A stretch of DNA of 12,216 nt from NCBI GenBank assembly GCA_035260545.1, contig DATFUZ010000002.1, forward strand, positions 1 to 12,216. Reading direction: 5' to 3'. Made by a program: the position numbers and the translations under genes. The stretch is from DATDDB01 sp035260545 (GTDB taxonomy: Bacteria > Pseudomonadota > Gammaproteobacteria > Burkholderiales > Gallionellaceae). The notes below the pieces were generated by a model that worked only from the letters and a program-made list of their open reading frames with translations, was not told the origin of the DNA and ran no database searches. Positions 6,105 through 12,216 of the stretch are shown here, piece by piece; the stretch's first letter is position 1; every line of letters begins with the position of its first letter.

Positions 6105-6226
6105 GGAGACGGACGATACAGAGGCCGGGCGGAATCAAGGGCACAAAAGCAAGCCGGACTTTGCCCGGCATGAACGGGTGCGGGCATGGCGCACGGAAAA
6201 AACTCCTGAGGCATGTGGCCGCGGCC

Positions 6227-6273
6227 CCTATCAGAATTGATAGGTGACAGGGAACATTTCATCCCTGTAAACT
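6227..6273 (+). promoter_or_regulatory. promoter of the HD-GYP gene with two dyads
   Basis: GTGACA (6244-6249) and TAAACT (6268-6273) are separated by 18 bases and form a plausible sigma-70 promoter. Two perfect inverted repeats lie over it: CCTATCA/TGATAGG (6227-6233, 6238-6244) just upstream of the -35, and ACAGGGA/TCCCTGT (6247-6253, 6262-6268) across the spacer. The placement is typical of operators, though the binding protein cannot be named. Confidence 0.5.
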
Positions 6274-6359
6274 GCCGCGAAGGCCAGCATGACCCCGGCT
6301 CGCGCCACCGTCCGCCGGAAAATTCCGCGAACAAGAAGAACGAGAAGAGGGAAACCAGC

Positions 6360-6962
6360 ATGGATACAGACACCAGCGAATTCTCGATCCTGATCCGCTA
6401 TACCAAGGCGCTATCCACCGCGCTGGGTTACCGCGACATGATGACGCGCCTGCACTCCGACCGCGTGTGCGAGCTGGCGATGGAGATCGGCGTCCGATAC
6501 GGCCTGAGCAAGGATGACCTCGCCGCGCTGCGTGTGGGCGCCGCATTTCACGACATCGGCAAGATAGGGATTCCCGACCACATCCTGATGAAGCCGGGGC
6601 GGCTGGACGGCACCGAGTGGCAGGCCATGAAGCGGCATGCCGAGATCGGCGAAAAAATAATGCTCTCCATGGAGCTTCCCGGCTGCGAGCAAGCCGCCAG
6701 GGTGATTCGCGGGCACCATGAACACTATGACGGAGGCGGTTACCCGGACGGGTTGTCGGGAAAGGACATTCCGATCTGTGCGCGCATCATAGCCATCGCG
6801 GACAGCTACGATGCCATGGCGGTCACCCGGTCATACAACAGGGCGATGAAGCACCACGCCATAATGGATGTGCTCCATAGCGAAGCCGGAGCCAAGCACG
6901 ACCCCGGGCTGATGCCGCTGTTCGCCAGCTTCATTGAGACCAGCCCGCGCAAGGCCGAGTGA
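6360..6962 (+). CDS. stand-alone HD-GYP domain protein, probable cyclic-di-GMP phosphodiesterase
   Basis: This is a 200-residue cytoplasmic protein made almost entirely of one HD-GYP domain. Members of this family hydrolyse cyclic di-GMP through a metal centre. Visible metal and signature residues are H32, HDIGK at 64-68, IPDHILMKPG at 71-80, H93, HHEHYDGGGYP at 119-129, and D148/D151 in the ADSYDAM segment. The full GYP signature is present, so activity is plausible. No receiver, PAS or membrane domain is fused, unlike most characterised HD-GYP proteins. ATG at 6360 is preferred to the upstream in-frame start at 6213 because AGAGG lies close upstream and the predicted promoter is at 6244-6273, downstream of the earlier start. 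It is the first chromosomal gene beyond the truncated prophage end. Confidence 0.88.
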   Translation: MDTDTSEFSILIRYTKALSTALGYRDMMTRLHSDRVCELAMEIGVRYGLSKDDLAALRVGAAFHDIGKIGIPDHILMKPGRLDGTEWQAMKRHAEIGEKIMLSMELPGCEQAARVIRGHHEHYDGGGYPDGLSGKDIPICARIIAIADSYDAMAVTRSYNRAMKHHAIMDVLHSEAGAKHDPGLMPLFASFIETSPRKAE

Positions 6963-7010
6963 CCGCACGCCGCGGCCCGGCGCCGCCTGCCCCGCTCCCC
7001 GCCGCACGTG

Positions 7011-7019
7011 TGTTATATT
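7011..7019 (+). promoter_or_regulatory. extended -10 element before the DUF4124 gene
   Basis: TGTTATATT fits an extended -10 hexamer (TG, one base, TATATT) and lies 30 bases before the ATG at 7050. It stands out in a strongly GC-rich gap. No good -35 is visible at the right distance. Confidence 0.4.
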
Positions 7020-7049
7020 TTCGCGTCTCCGGCACCTGAAGGACGCACC

Positions 7050-7385
7050 ATGCGCAATACCCTCCTCGCCCGATTTCTGAGCCTGATGCTGAGCGGCATG
7101 CTCGCGCTCGCGCCCCTGCCGCTGATGGCGGGGGTGTACAAGTGCGAGCACGGTGGGCAGGTCATCTACAGCGATGCGCCTTGCGGGAAGACCGGGCAGG
7201 CCATGAAGGCCGGGGTGACCGTCGTTCCCGCTTTCGCGCCGCCGGCCAGGCCATCGTCGAACATTCGCGATTTCCTCGACTCTCTGGGGCTGGGCGGCAC
7301 GAGCGCGGTGATCGCCGCGCTGCTGTTCGGCATTCCGGTTTCATTCCTGGTGATCTTCTTCCTGACCCGCAAATCGGAGCGCTAG
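7050..7385 (+). CDS. DUF4124 domain protein with C-terminal membrane helix
   Basis: This is a 111-residue envelope protein. An N-terminal signal sequence (about residues 1-27, ending LMAG) is followed by a DUF4124-type motif. VYKC at 29-32, VIYSDAPC at 38-45 and the two Cys residues are typical of this short domain, found in many proteobacterial periplasmic proteins of unknown role. A proline-rich linker leads to a hydrophobic helix at about 84-106 and a basic tail RKSER. The protein would be anchored in the inner membrane with the domain in the periplasm. ATG at 7050 is chosen because GAAGGA precedes it and the predicted signal peptide begins there; the in-frame start at 7008 overlaps the promoter. 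No partner is apparent. Confidence 0.8.
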   Translation: MRNTLLARFLSLMLSGMLALAPLPLMAGVYKCEHGGQVIYSDAPCGKTGQAMKAGVTVVPAFAPPARPSSNIRDFLDSLGLGGTSAVIAALLFGIPVSFLVIFFLTRKSER

Positions 7386-7426
7386 GCAGGGGCGTCGCAT
7401 TTTCCACCACGGGAATCAGACGCCAG

Positions 7427-7474
7427 TTGCGGCCGACCGCGCCGACGCCTTATATTATGCGGCGTACATAATAT
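7427..7474 (+). promoter_or_regulatory. promoter with an overlapping operator-like dyad
   Basis: TTGCGG (7427-7432), an 18-base spacer and TATATT (7451-7456) form a sigma-70 promoter. The perfect inverted repeat ATATTATG/CATAATAT (7452-7459, 7467-7474) covers the -10 and the expected start site, an ideal place for a repressor. It is an AT-rich island in GC-rich DNA and controls the gene at 7581, if anything. Confidence 0.5.
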
Positions 7475-7580
7475 GGCGCCGCGAGAGGGGGGGAGATCCG
7501 CAATGGCACGACGCGCAGTGCGCGCCCTGCCCGCGGTATGTGCCCTGCCCCGCCCGTCCGGACTTTTAGGGGATGAAACG

Positions 7581-8579
7581 ATGACCACCGCTTATCGCGC
7601 ACCGGCTGCAAGAGACCTGGTGCTGGGCACGCCCTACCGCGTGCTTTCCGGGGACGAGGCGCTGATGATGTTTTCGGCCGGGCCGAACGGGGAGGTGCTG
7701 GTCGGCATTGCGCATCAGCCGCCGGATCTGCGCGCGGTGCAGGATGGCTGGTCGACCATCTTCAAGACGCGGCCGGACACGCCGCAGGACTACACGCTTA
7801 CCGAGTGGCGGAACGGGCGCCGGTCGCGCGCGGTGAATATCGCCAACGAGCCCTACAACCTGACCGAGGCGCAGCCGCTGGGCGAGGGCTATGTGCTTTC
7901 GTGCCCGCGCTGCCGGCGCGAGTCGGACACTGAGATCGAGAAGAACGGCCGCATCTACGACGCCGCGGGCCGGCTGGTGGGCGAGATCGTGCTGGGCGAC
8001 GGCATCAAGTGCATGCTGGCGACGCGCGATGGAAATATCTGGGTGGGCTACTCCGACGATGGCGTCATCGGCGACGCCGTAGGCACTGGCACGGGCAGTT
8101 TCGGCTGGGACGAGCCGCTGGGGAGATCCGGGCTGGTGAAGTGGAGCCGGGACGGCGAGATAGTCTATGAATATGCGGCGCCGGACGAGGCCAGCACCAT
8201 CTATGAGTGCTGCGCGATGACGGTGGATGCGATGGGCGATCTGTGGTGCTATTACTACGATTCCTTCCGCATTCTGTGCGTGCGCGAAAACGGGCGGGTG
8301 CAGCAGTGGAGCCCCGGCATCGGCAATGCGCACACGATGGCGGTGGCCTGGCCTTATGTCGCGCTGCTGGGCAACGAGCAGGAGGATTACCTCTGCCAGC
8401 TCGTGAAGCTGGAGAACAACGGCGCGTCGCGCGTGGTGGCGAAATTCCGCCTGCACACGGCGCAGGGCCAGCCCATCACCCAGGGCCGCGTGGCCGCCTA
8501 CGGGTCGACCATACATATCCTGCATGAAGGACAGGTCTACCGCCTGGACGTTGCGGACTGCCTGGCGAACGCGCCCTGA
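7581..8579 (+). CDS. uncharacterised 332-residue protein, possibly beta-propeller
   Basis: I do not recognise this family. The sequence is beta-rich, with repeated short segments of the type seen in propeller blades. Examples are GEVLVGIAHQ, GNIWVGYSDDGVIGD in the middle, GDLWCYYYDSFRILCVRENG, and a C-terminal HILHEGQVYRLDV. No signal peptide or membrane helix is visible from this start, so it is probably cytoplasmic. A CPRC motif and further Cys pairs in the central third could bind metal. ATG at 7581 has AGGGG upstream. An in-frame ATG at 7503 has an equally good GGGGGAG and would add 26 residues of low-complexity sequence. A promoter with a dyad lies upstream at 7427-7474. Confidence 0.75.
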   Translation: MTTAYRAPAARDLVLGTPYRVLSGDEALMMFSAGPNGEVLVGIAHQPPDLRAVQDGWSTIFKTRPDTPQDYTLTEWRNGRRSRAVNIANEPYNLTEAQPLGEGYVLSCPRCRRESDTEIEKNGRIYDAAGRLVGEIVLGDGIKCMLATRDGNIWVGYSDDGVIGDAVGTGTGSFGWDEPLGRSGLVKWSRDGEIVYEYAAPDEASTIYECCAMTVDAMGDLWCYYYDSFRILCVRENGRVQQWSPGIGNAHTMAVAWPYVALLGNEQEDYLCQLVKLENNGASRVVAKFRLHTAQGQPITQGRVAAYGSTIHILHEGQVYRLDVADCLANAP

Positions 8580-8666
8580 ATCCGCTCATGTAAATCCGCC
8601 TCCCTTGCAAATCCGCAATTCCCCCATGGGCGTATCGTCAACGGCGCGGGGTTCGGCGCGCGATTC

Positions 8667-8683
8667 TGCGCTAAACTAGCGCA
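8667..8683. promoter_or_regulatory. 7-bp perfect dyad before the methyltransferase gene
   Basis: TGCGCTA and TAGCGCA flank AAC, 32 bases before the ATG at 8715. The sequence includes TAAACT (8672-8677), which would serve as a -10 element, so the dyad may be an operator on the promoter. No convincing -35 was found. Confidence 0.4.
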
Positions 8684-8714
8684 TTCGACACGTTTAACCG
8701 AATGAGGAAATATC

Positions 8715-9377
8715 ATGAGCCAAACGACCAACGCCGTGAAGCAAGCCGGGGCCGAACGCAGGGATTTCGACAAGGAAGCTGCGCAGTGGGACGCGAATGC
8801 ATTTCGCGTAAACATGGCGCGCGACGTTTCCGCCGCGATGATCCGCGAGGTGCAGCCGACGAAGGCGATGAAGGTGCTGGACTTCGGCTGCGGCACGGGG
8901 CTGATCACGCTGGCGATACAGCCGCTGGTGAAGGAGATCACCGGGGCGGACAGTTCCACCGGGATGCTGGAGACGCTGAACGGCAAGATCGCCGAGCAGA
9001 AGCTGGACAATATTCACACCGAGCATGTGGATTTCGAGAAGGGACAGCGCCTGAGCGGCAGCTATGACCTGATCGTTTCCAGCATGGTGACGCATCATGT
9101 GCCGGACACCTTCGACCTGTTCCGCGAGTGGCACAAGCTGCTGCAACCCGGCGGCCGCGTGGCCTTTGCCGACCTGGATACCGAGGATGGTTCCTTCCAC
9201 GGCGACAACACGGGGGTATTCCACCTGGGCTTCGACCGCGGCCACCTGCGCGGCCTGCTGGAACAGGCTGGCTTCACCGACATCCGCGACACCACCGCCA
9301 CCGTGGTGAAGAAGGAGCTGGAAGGCAAAGGCCTGCGCGAGTTCTCGATCTTCCTGATCACCGCACGCCGCGACTAA
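8715..9377 (+). CDS. class I SAM-dependent methyltransferase
   Basis: This is a 220-residue cytoplasmic enzyme that would transfer a methyl group from S-adenosylmethionine; the substrate is unknown. Motif I VLDFGCGTG lies at residues 54-62 and the acidic ribose-binding residue at about D79 (ITGADSS). Motif IV-type sequence YDLIVSSMVTHHV is at 117-129, and LLQPGGRVAFADLD at 142-155 forms the usual strand after motif IV. The overall pattern is closest to small-molecule or UbiE-like methyltransferases (Methyltransf_11/25 type). ATG at 8715 is preceded by GAGGAAA. It appears to be a single-gene unit with a dyad before it and a terminator about 150 bases after it. Confidence 0.88.
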   Translation: MSQTTNAVKQAGAERRDFDKEAAQWDANAFRVNMARDVSAAMIREVQPTKAMKVLDFGCGTGLITLAIQPLVKEITGADSSTGMLETLNGKIAEQKLDNIHTEHVDFEKGQRLSGSYDLIVSSMVTHHVPDTFDLFREWHKLLQPGGRVAFADLDTEDGSFHGDNTGVFHLGFDRGHLRGLLEQAGFTDIRDTTATVVKKELEGKGLREFSIFLITARRD

Positions 9378-9391
9378 AGCCGGCAAGGCGC

Positions 9392-9410
9392 GCGGGGCGG
9401 CCTGCCCCGC
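9392..9410 (+). terminator. GC-rich hairpin after the methyltransferase gene
   Basis: GCGGGGC (9392-9398) and GCCCCGC (9404-9410) form a perfect 7-bp stem with a 5-base loop, 15 bases after the stop codon. No T tract follows, so it may pause or protect the transcript rather than terminate it. Confidence 0.35.
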
Positions 9411-9528
9411 CGCTTCCGCCGCTGGCAGCGCGGCAATGCAGTATGCGATTCTCGATTGCGCAGCACGCCCGGGTGCGGCAAGCCCCTCTCAAATCCGGTT
9501 GTTTTTGGGGTGCCAAGCCAGCCCACAT

Positions 9529-9556
9529 GCCCTATCAGAAATAGCAGGGCTTTTTT
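9529..9556 (+). terminator. intrinsic terminator
   Basis: GCCCT (9529-9533) pairs with AGGGC (9546-9550), followed at once by six T residues (9551-9556). CTAT/ATAG offers an alternative inner pairing. It ends plus-strand transcription from the methyltransferase gene before the oppositely oriented genes that follow. Confidence 0.6.
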
Positions 9557-9646
9557 GTGGGGATGGCCGCTTTGCGCGGGTCCATTCGCTGAGCATCAGG
9601 TCGGCAGCGTGGCCCTAGCTGACATGGCGGCTGCACGGAAGCTGCC

Positions 9647-9691
9647 ATTCAACGTGCCGCAATCAATCGGGTCTGCGCCGACTCCATTGAT
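9647..9691 (-). repeat. dyad repeat, copy B, 3' of the gene at 9697-10287
   Basis: The unit has ATTCAAC at 9647-9653 and the inverted pair ATCAAT (9662-9667)/ATTGAT (9686-9691). It lies 5 bases beyond the stop codon of the minus-strand gene. It matches copy A (10471-10509) at about 32 of 39 aligned positions, with one 6-base gap. Confidence 0.7.
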
Positions 9692-9696
9692 CCTGG

Positions 9697-10287
9697 TCAC
9701 TGCTCGTCTTCCGGATGCAATGGAGAATACCTCCACGAAAAGGCGCTGAGAATATTGAAAGCGTCGACGTCGCATTCCTCGCGATAGAAGTGCTGATGAG
9801 GCGCGGGAATATTGGGTTCTCCGTTCGAGAAGCCAAGCCCATGGAGCGCCTTTGTAAAGCATTCCACCGGGCCGTAAGCATAGAGTAGGTTATGACGGTC
9901 CCACACAAGCGTCCCGTTCGATCCTGGCGAGTGAATCCAAAGATCGAAACGAGCATCGCCTTTCAAGAAGGCAGAGTAGCGGGAAAGGAAGTCACTCAGT
10001 TCCGAATCCTGTACGAGCGGACTTTGGTAGCGTCCGGCAACGCCTTCGCCACGGGGTGTATGCAAGACATACAGAATATGGAAGGGAGCGAAGAGGCACT
10101 CTGTCAGCTTGCTTAGCACCATGACCTCTCCGCCGGGAACGCCAGCAACCAGACGGCGGGTTTGCGCCGATGTTGTTTTGATCGTGAAGATCGCCGGGTG
10201 TGAGTGCGGAATCCACTCGCCCTCGACGAACTTGGCTAGCTTATATGTCAATCCGCTTGAGGCAGTGTCTTTTGGCTGTTGCTGCAA
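9697..10287 (-). CDS. uncharacterised 196-residue protein
   Basis: No named family is recognised, though the C-terminal style (LWIHSPGSNGTLVWDRHNLL, then YAYGPVECF) recalls uncharacterised proteins scattered through proteobacterial genomes. Residues 15-85 look beta-rich, with FHILYVLHTPRGEG as the most distinct stretch. The C-terminal part carries several His and Trp residues (PAPHQHFYREECD). No signal peptide or membrane helix is seen, so it is likely cytoplasmic. ATG at 10287 has GCAGCAACAGCC upstream and no strong ribosome binding site, so the start is uncertain. The gene opposes its chromosomal neighbours, is less GC-rich than them, and is followed by the dyad repeat also present after the next gene. 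Confidence 0.65.
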   Translation of the reverse strand: MQQQPKDTASSGLTYKLAKFVEGEWIPHSHPAIFTIKTTSAQTRRLVAGVPGGEVMVLSKLTECLFAPFHILYVLHTPRGEGVAGRYQSPLVQDSELSDFLSRYSAFLKGDARFDLWIHSPGSNGTLVWDRHNLLYAYGPVECFTKALHGLGFSNGEPNIPAPHQHFYREECDVDAFNILSAFSWRYSPLHPEDEQ

Positions 10288-10336
10288 GGTTGGGTCAGGC
10301 TCCGCTTAATGAGTTTCGAAATTTAACGTCGCCCCG

Positions 10337-10451
10337 TTATGTCCGACATTGGGACGAAGCGCCCGTCCCGCACATTTCCCCATCGCTGCGTATAGCGGAC
10401 CGATTGTACTCCAGTCCGCTATGGCAGTGCCGCAGCCCAATTCGGACATTA
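10337..10451. repeat. 115-bp nested inverted-repeat element
   Basis: An outer arm TTATGTCCGACATTGGG (10337-10353) pairs with CCCAATTCGGACATTA (10436-10451), with one bulge and one end mismatch. Inside are CTGCG/CGCAG (10386-10390, 10431-10435) and ATAGCGGAC/GTCCGCTAT (10392-10400, 10414-10422). A further small hairpin, GGGACG/CGTCCC (10351-10356, 10364-10369), competes with the outer stem for three bases. No gene is supported. The fold could form in single-stranded DNA or in RNA on either strand. Confidence 0.6.
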
Positions 10452-10470
10452 GGGTTTCCCGAAAGCAGGC

Positions 10471-10509
10471 ATTCAACGCGCCACGATCAATCGAGTCCGC
10501 CCCATTGAT
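10471..10509 (-). repeat. dyad repeat, copy A, 3' of the gene at 10522-10836
   Basis: This copy has ATTCAAC at 10471-10477 and ATCAAT (10486-10491)/ATTGAT (10504-10509). It ends 12 bases beyond the stop codon of the minus-strand gene. It is the same unit as at 9647-9691, in the same orientation relative to its gene. Confidence 0.7.
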
Positions 10510-10521
10510 TCAGTGCGCGCG

Positions 10522-10836
10522 TTACCATGGCTTATCCCTGATAGTCGCGACTTGAAACCCAAGGTTTGCAGCGAATTGCTGAAAGAATTCTGGGCGATTG
10601 GTTTCTTCAACAACGATGAGAACGCGCAAATCCGGATGCTCCGGAAAGTCCCACTCGCCTTGTGCATCCACAAAGTTGTACTTCACCTTCAACCTCTCTG
10701 GAGCGTGGAACAGGTCGTACTCCCCGAGATAAGAGCTGTCATGAGGTTCAAATGCCCACCCTGTGAGACCACTAATTGCATGCGTTACCGCACCAATGCT
10801 TTCTGCTCTCACCCCGATTATTATGCTGTGGCGCAC
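10522..10836 (-). CDS. uncharacterised 104-residue protein
   Basis: This is a small, probably cytoplasmic protein with no recognised family. It alternates strands and helices: an opening MRHSIIIGVRAESIG, a central acidic/aromatic part (SYLGEYDLFHAPERLKVKYN, then GEWDFPEHPDL), and a strand LRVLIVVEET. It closes with a helix FFQQFAANLGFQVATI. The composition resembles small immunity-type or cassette-borne proteins, but this is only an impression. No strong ribosome binding site is visible before the ATG at 10836, so the start is tentative. The gene is on the same strand as, and 234 bases upstream of, the gene at 10287, and it carries the same repeat after its stop. Codon use is less GC-biased than in the flanking chromosomal genes. 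Confidence 0.6.
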   Translation of the reverse strand: MRHSIIIGVRAESIGAVTHAISGLTGWAFEPHDSSYLGEYDLFHAPERLKVKYNFVDAQGEWDFPEHPDLRVLIVVEETNRPEFFQQFAANLGFQVATIRDKPW

Positions 10837-11264
10837 TTAATCCCTCTGACAGTTATTCGAAACAATTAGGCTTAGACTCGATTTCTCCCAAAATTGGACG
10901 CCGCCTTGTTACGTCCGCTCCCGGGACAACTCCGTCCTTCCGGGTCGTCCGCTTTCGAGCAGTCTACTTGAGGGGGCGGTCGGCTGCAATCGTGGAGCAT
11001 TGGGGGATCAGGCAGCGTTTTATTGAAGACCGTTGCGGGGAATGGAATGGCAGGCGGCTTGCCGGTTCTGCCGACGAAATCGCTTTCGGCATGTATGAGT
11101 GCGATTTCCGTACCACGAAAGGTGTTTCTCACAGTATGCCCCTCCATTATCAACACGTTTCAGGAGAGGCTTGCGGGTGCGGGCCTTTACTTTTCCGGGC
11201 AATCGGAGAAGAATGCCCTGCACTCTGAGCTACAAGCGCGCGTCCTGCGCCCAAGGAGAATTTC
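10837..11264. other. 428-bp region without a convincing gene
   Basis: Frames are open on both strands (a minus frame at 10872-11156 and a plus frame from 10776). Neither has a usable ribosome binding site or a recognisable sequence, and they exclude each other. The stretch probably carries the promoter of the minus-strand gene at 10836 and that of the plus-strand gene at 11265. It contains short GTCCG/CGGAC strings like those in the 10337-10451 element, but no clear copy of it. Confidence 0.5.
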
Positions 11265-11765
11265 ATGCGTAATCTGCTTTCGGTATTGCTTGTTTCCCTG
11301 CTCTGCGCCGGACCCGCGCTGGCCAACGGGCTGAACGATTTCCTCGATCATGTGAACATTCAGGCGCAGACGGATCTGAACCATTTCACCGCGCAGGTGA
11401 GCGCGCAATTCGGGGTGCCGGAAGCGCAGGTGCGCGTGGTGCTGGGCCAGGTGAGTTCGCCGGCGGATGCCTTTATGGTGTTCCAGCTCGGGCAGATGTC
11501 CAACCGCCCGCCGAATGAGGTGGTGCAGGTCTATCAGGATAACCGGGGACGCGGCTGGGGCGTGATCGCGCAGCGCCTGGGAATACGGCCGGGCTCGCGC
11601 GAGTTCCACGCGTTGAAGCGCGGCGATCTGCGCTTTGGTCCCGGTGGAGGTGGCCCCGGCGGCGGGTATGGCGGTCCCGGCGGCGGTGGCCGGGGCAACA
11701 ACGGCCGCGGCGGTCCGCCCTTCGGCGACGAGGGCCCCGGCAGGGGTCATGGCCGGCCGTTCTGA
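11265..11765 (+). CDS. secreted protein with glycine-rich C-terminus
   Basis: This is a 166-residue exported protein of unknown role. Residues 1-20 are a clear signal peptide (hydrophobic core LLSVLLVSLLC, cleavage after ALA). The mature part, 21-124, is helical and Gln/Val-rich, with QFGVPEAQVRVVLGQ and ends in GWGVIAQRLGIRPGSREFHA, a segment also seen in other short proteobacterial envelope proteins. From about 125 to 166 it is a low-complexity Gly/Arg/Pro tail (GGGPGGGYGGPGGGGRG), likely disordered. No lipobox Cys is present, so a periplasmic or secreted location is expected. ATG at 11265 has AAGGAGA six bases upstream. A strong terminator ends the unit at 11819, so it is probably monocistronic. 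Confidence 0.82.
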   Translation: MRNLLSVLLVSLLCAGPALANGLNDFLDHVNIQAQTDLNHFTAQVSAQFGVPEAQVRVVLGQVSSPADAFMVFQLGQMSNRPPNEVVQVYQDNRGRGWGVIAQRLGIRPGSREFHALKRGDLRFGPGGGGPGGGYGGPGGGGRGNNGRGGPPFGDEGPGRGHGRPF

Positions 11766-11797
11766 AGACTTGCGGCAGGCGCCGGGCCGGTTGCTCG

Positions 11798-11819
11798 CGC
11801 CGCGCCTGCGGCGTTTTTT
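11798..11819 (+). terminator. strong intrinsic terminator
   Basis: CGCCGC (11798-11803), loop GCCT and GCGGCG (11808-11813) form a perfect 6-bp GC stem followed directly by six T residues. It lies 33 bases after the stop of the glycine-rich protein and just before the ribosome binding site of the next gene. That gene therefore needs its own promoter or read-through. Confidence 0.85.
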
Positions 11820-11843
11820 CCTTTTCATGCACAGGAGGCGAGC

Positions 11844-12216
11844 GTGTATCGGGACGTGCTGAAATTCTGGTTCGAGGAAGCGACGCCTGAGCAGTGGTTC
11901 AGGAAGGACGACGCTTTCGACCATGCCATCACGCGGCGCTTTTCCGCGCTGCATGGCCGCGCTGCGCGCTGCGAGCTCTACGCCTGGCGCAGCGAGGCGG
12001 AAGGCAGGCTGGCGGAGATCATCGTGCTGGACCAGTTCTCGCGCAATATGTACCGTGACATGCCGCAGGCTTTTGCCTGGGATGCGCTGGCCCTCGCGCT
12101 GGCCCAGGAGGCGGTGGCCGCCGGGGCGGATGCGGCGCTGGAGCCGCGGATGCGCCATTTTCTCTACATGCCCTATATGCACAGCGAGTCGGTGGAGATC
12201 CACCGTGTTGCCGATG
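11844..12216 (+). CDS. DUF924 family protein, 5' part (3' end outside window)
   Basis: The first 124 residues of a DUF924 protein are visible; the family is usually about 180-200 residues long and its function is not established. Family hallmarks are the opening VLKFWFEEATPEQWFRKDD, the central LAEIIVLDQFSRNMYRD (residues about 61-77) and the downstream helix RMRHFLYMPYMHSES. It reads as an all-helical cytoplasmic protein. The start is GTG at 11844, supported by AGGAGG five bases upstream (11833-11838); the N-terminus matches the family closely there. No in-frame stop occurs before the window end. A terminator lies only 25 bases upstream of the start, so any promoter must overlap it. Confidence 0.88.
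   Translation, partial: MYRDVLKFWFEEATPEQWFRKDDAFDHAITRRFSALHGRAARCELYAWRSEAEGRLAEIIVLDQFSRNMYRDMPQAFAWDALALALAQEAVAAGADAALEPRMRHFLYMPYMHSESVEIHRVAD

Noticed and set aside
6154..6170. GCCGG/CCGGC hairpin followed by a T-rich run on the minus strand
   Set aside because: The stem is only 5 bp, and a terminator directly upstream of the first phage gene would make little sense unless it is a leftover. The evidence is too weak to call it.
7566..8525. 319-residue minus frame
   Set aside because: It is a shadow of the gene at 7581-8579. It is His/Arg/Ala-rich, with no ribosome binding site or motif.
10872..11156. 94-residue minus frame and overlapping 150-residue + frame from 10776
   Set aside because: Neither has a convincing start signal, they contradict each other, and the + frame also runs through the gene at 10522-10836.
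11187..12203. 338-residue minus frame
   Set aside because: It opposes the glycine-rich exported protein and the DUF924 gene, both of which have family features and ribosome binding sites. Its Arg/His/Pro-rich translation is typical of a shadow in GC-rich DNA.

Overview
The window looks like part of a GC-rich proteobacterial chromosome, most likely a betaproteobacterium. The main reason is that a block of virion genes resembles the capsid module of Bordetella phage BPP-1. The host genes (an HD-GYP phosphodiesterase, a DUF4124 protein, a DUF924 protein) and the palindromic intergenic repeats also fit. No rRNA, tRNA, CRISPR array, integrase or transposase was seen.

Layout. Positions 1-1395 are accessory DNA: the end of a small helical protein gene (+), then a two-helix membrane protein of unknown function (-). 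Positions 1396-6104 hold a minus-strand prophage remnant. In transcript order it has a Bbp19-like protein, a probable scaffold, the major capsid protein, a Bbp16-like cement protein, a small virion-associated protein and a tail tubular/adaptor protein. Portal and terminase genes, expected upstream of the Bbp19-like gene, are absent, and chromosomal genes begin there instead. Other tail, lysis and replication genes are also missing from the window. The block is interrupted by a 700-bp cluster of palindromic repeats (2375-3085), by a 126-bp element bounded by inverted repeats (3387-3512), and by a small + strand gene (2098-2355). That small gene is a clear paralogue of the partial gene at the window start.

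Positions 6200-9557 form a plus-strand run of apparently chromosomal genes: HD-GYP phosphodiesterase, DUF4124 membrane protein, an unrecognised 332-residue protein and a class I SAM-dependent methyltransferase. Inverted repeats lie in several of their promoter regions, and a T-tract terminator follows the methyltransferase. Positions 9640-10836 carry two uncharacterised minus-strand genes. Each is followed directly by a copy of the same 39-45 bp dyad repeat, and a large foldable inverted-repeat element separates them, so the pair is built like two cassettes. From 11265 the plus-strand chromosomal genes resume with a secreted glycine-rich protein, a strong intrinsic terminator, and the start of a DUF924 gene that runs off the window.

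The most interesting points are the paralogous small-protein pair, one copy of which lies inside the phage block and antisense to another open frame; the cassette-like gene pair with shared 3' repeats; and the IR-bounded element that abuts the cement-protein stop codon. No complete new system can be demonstrated from this sequence alone.
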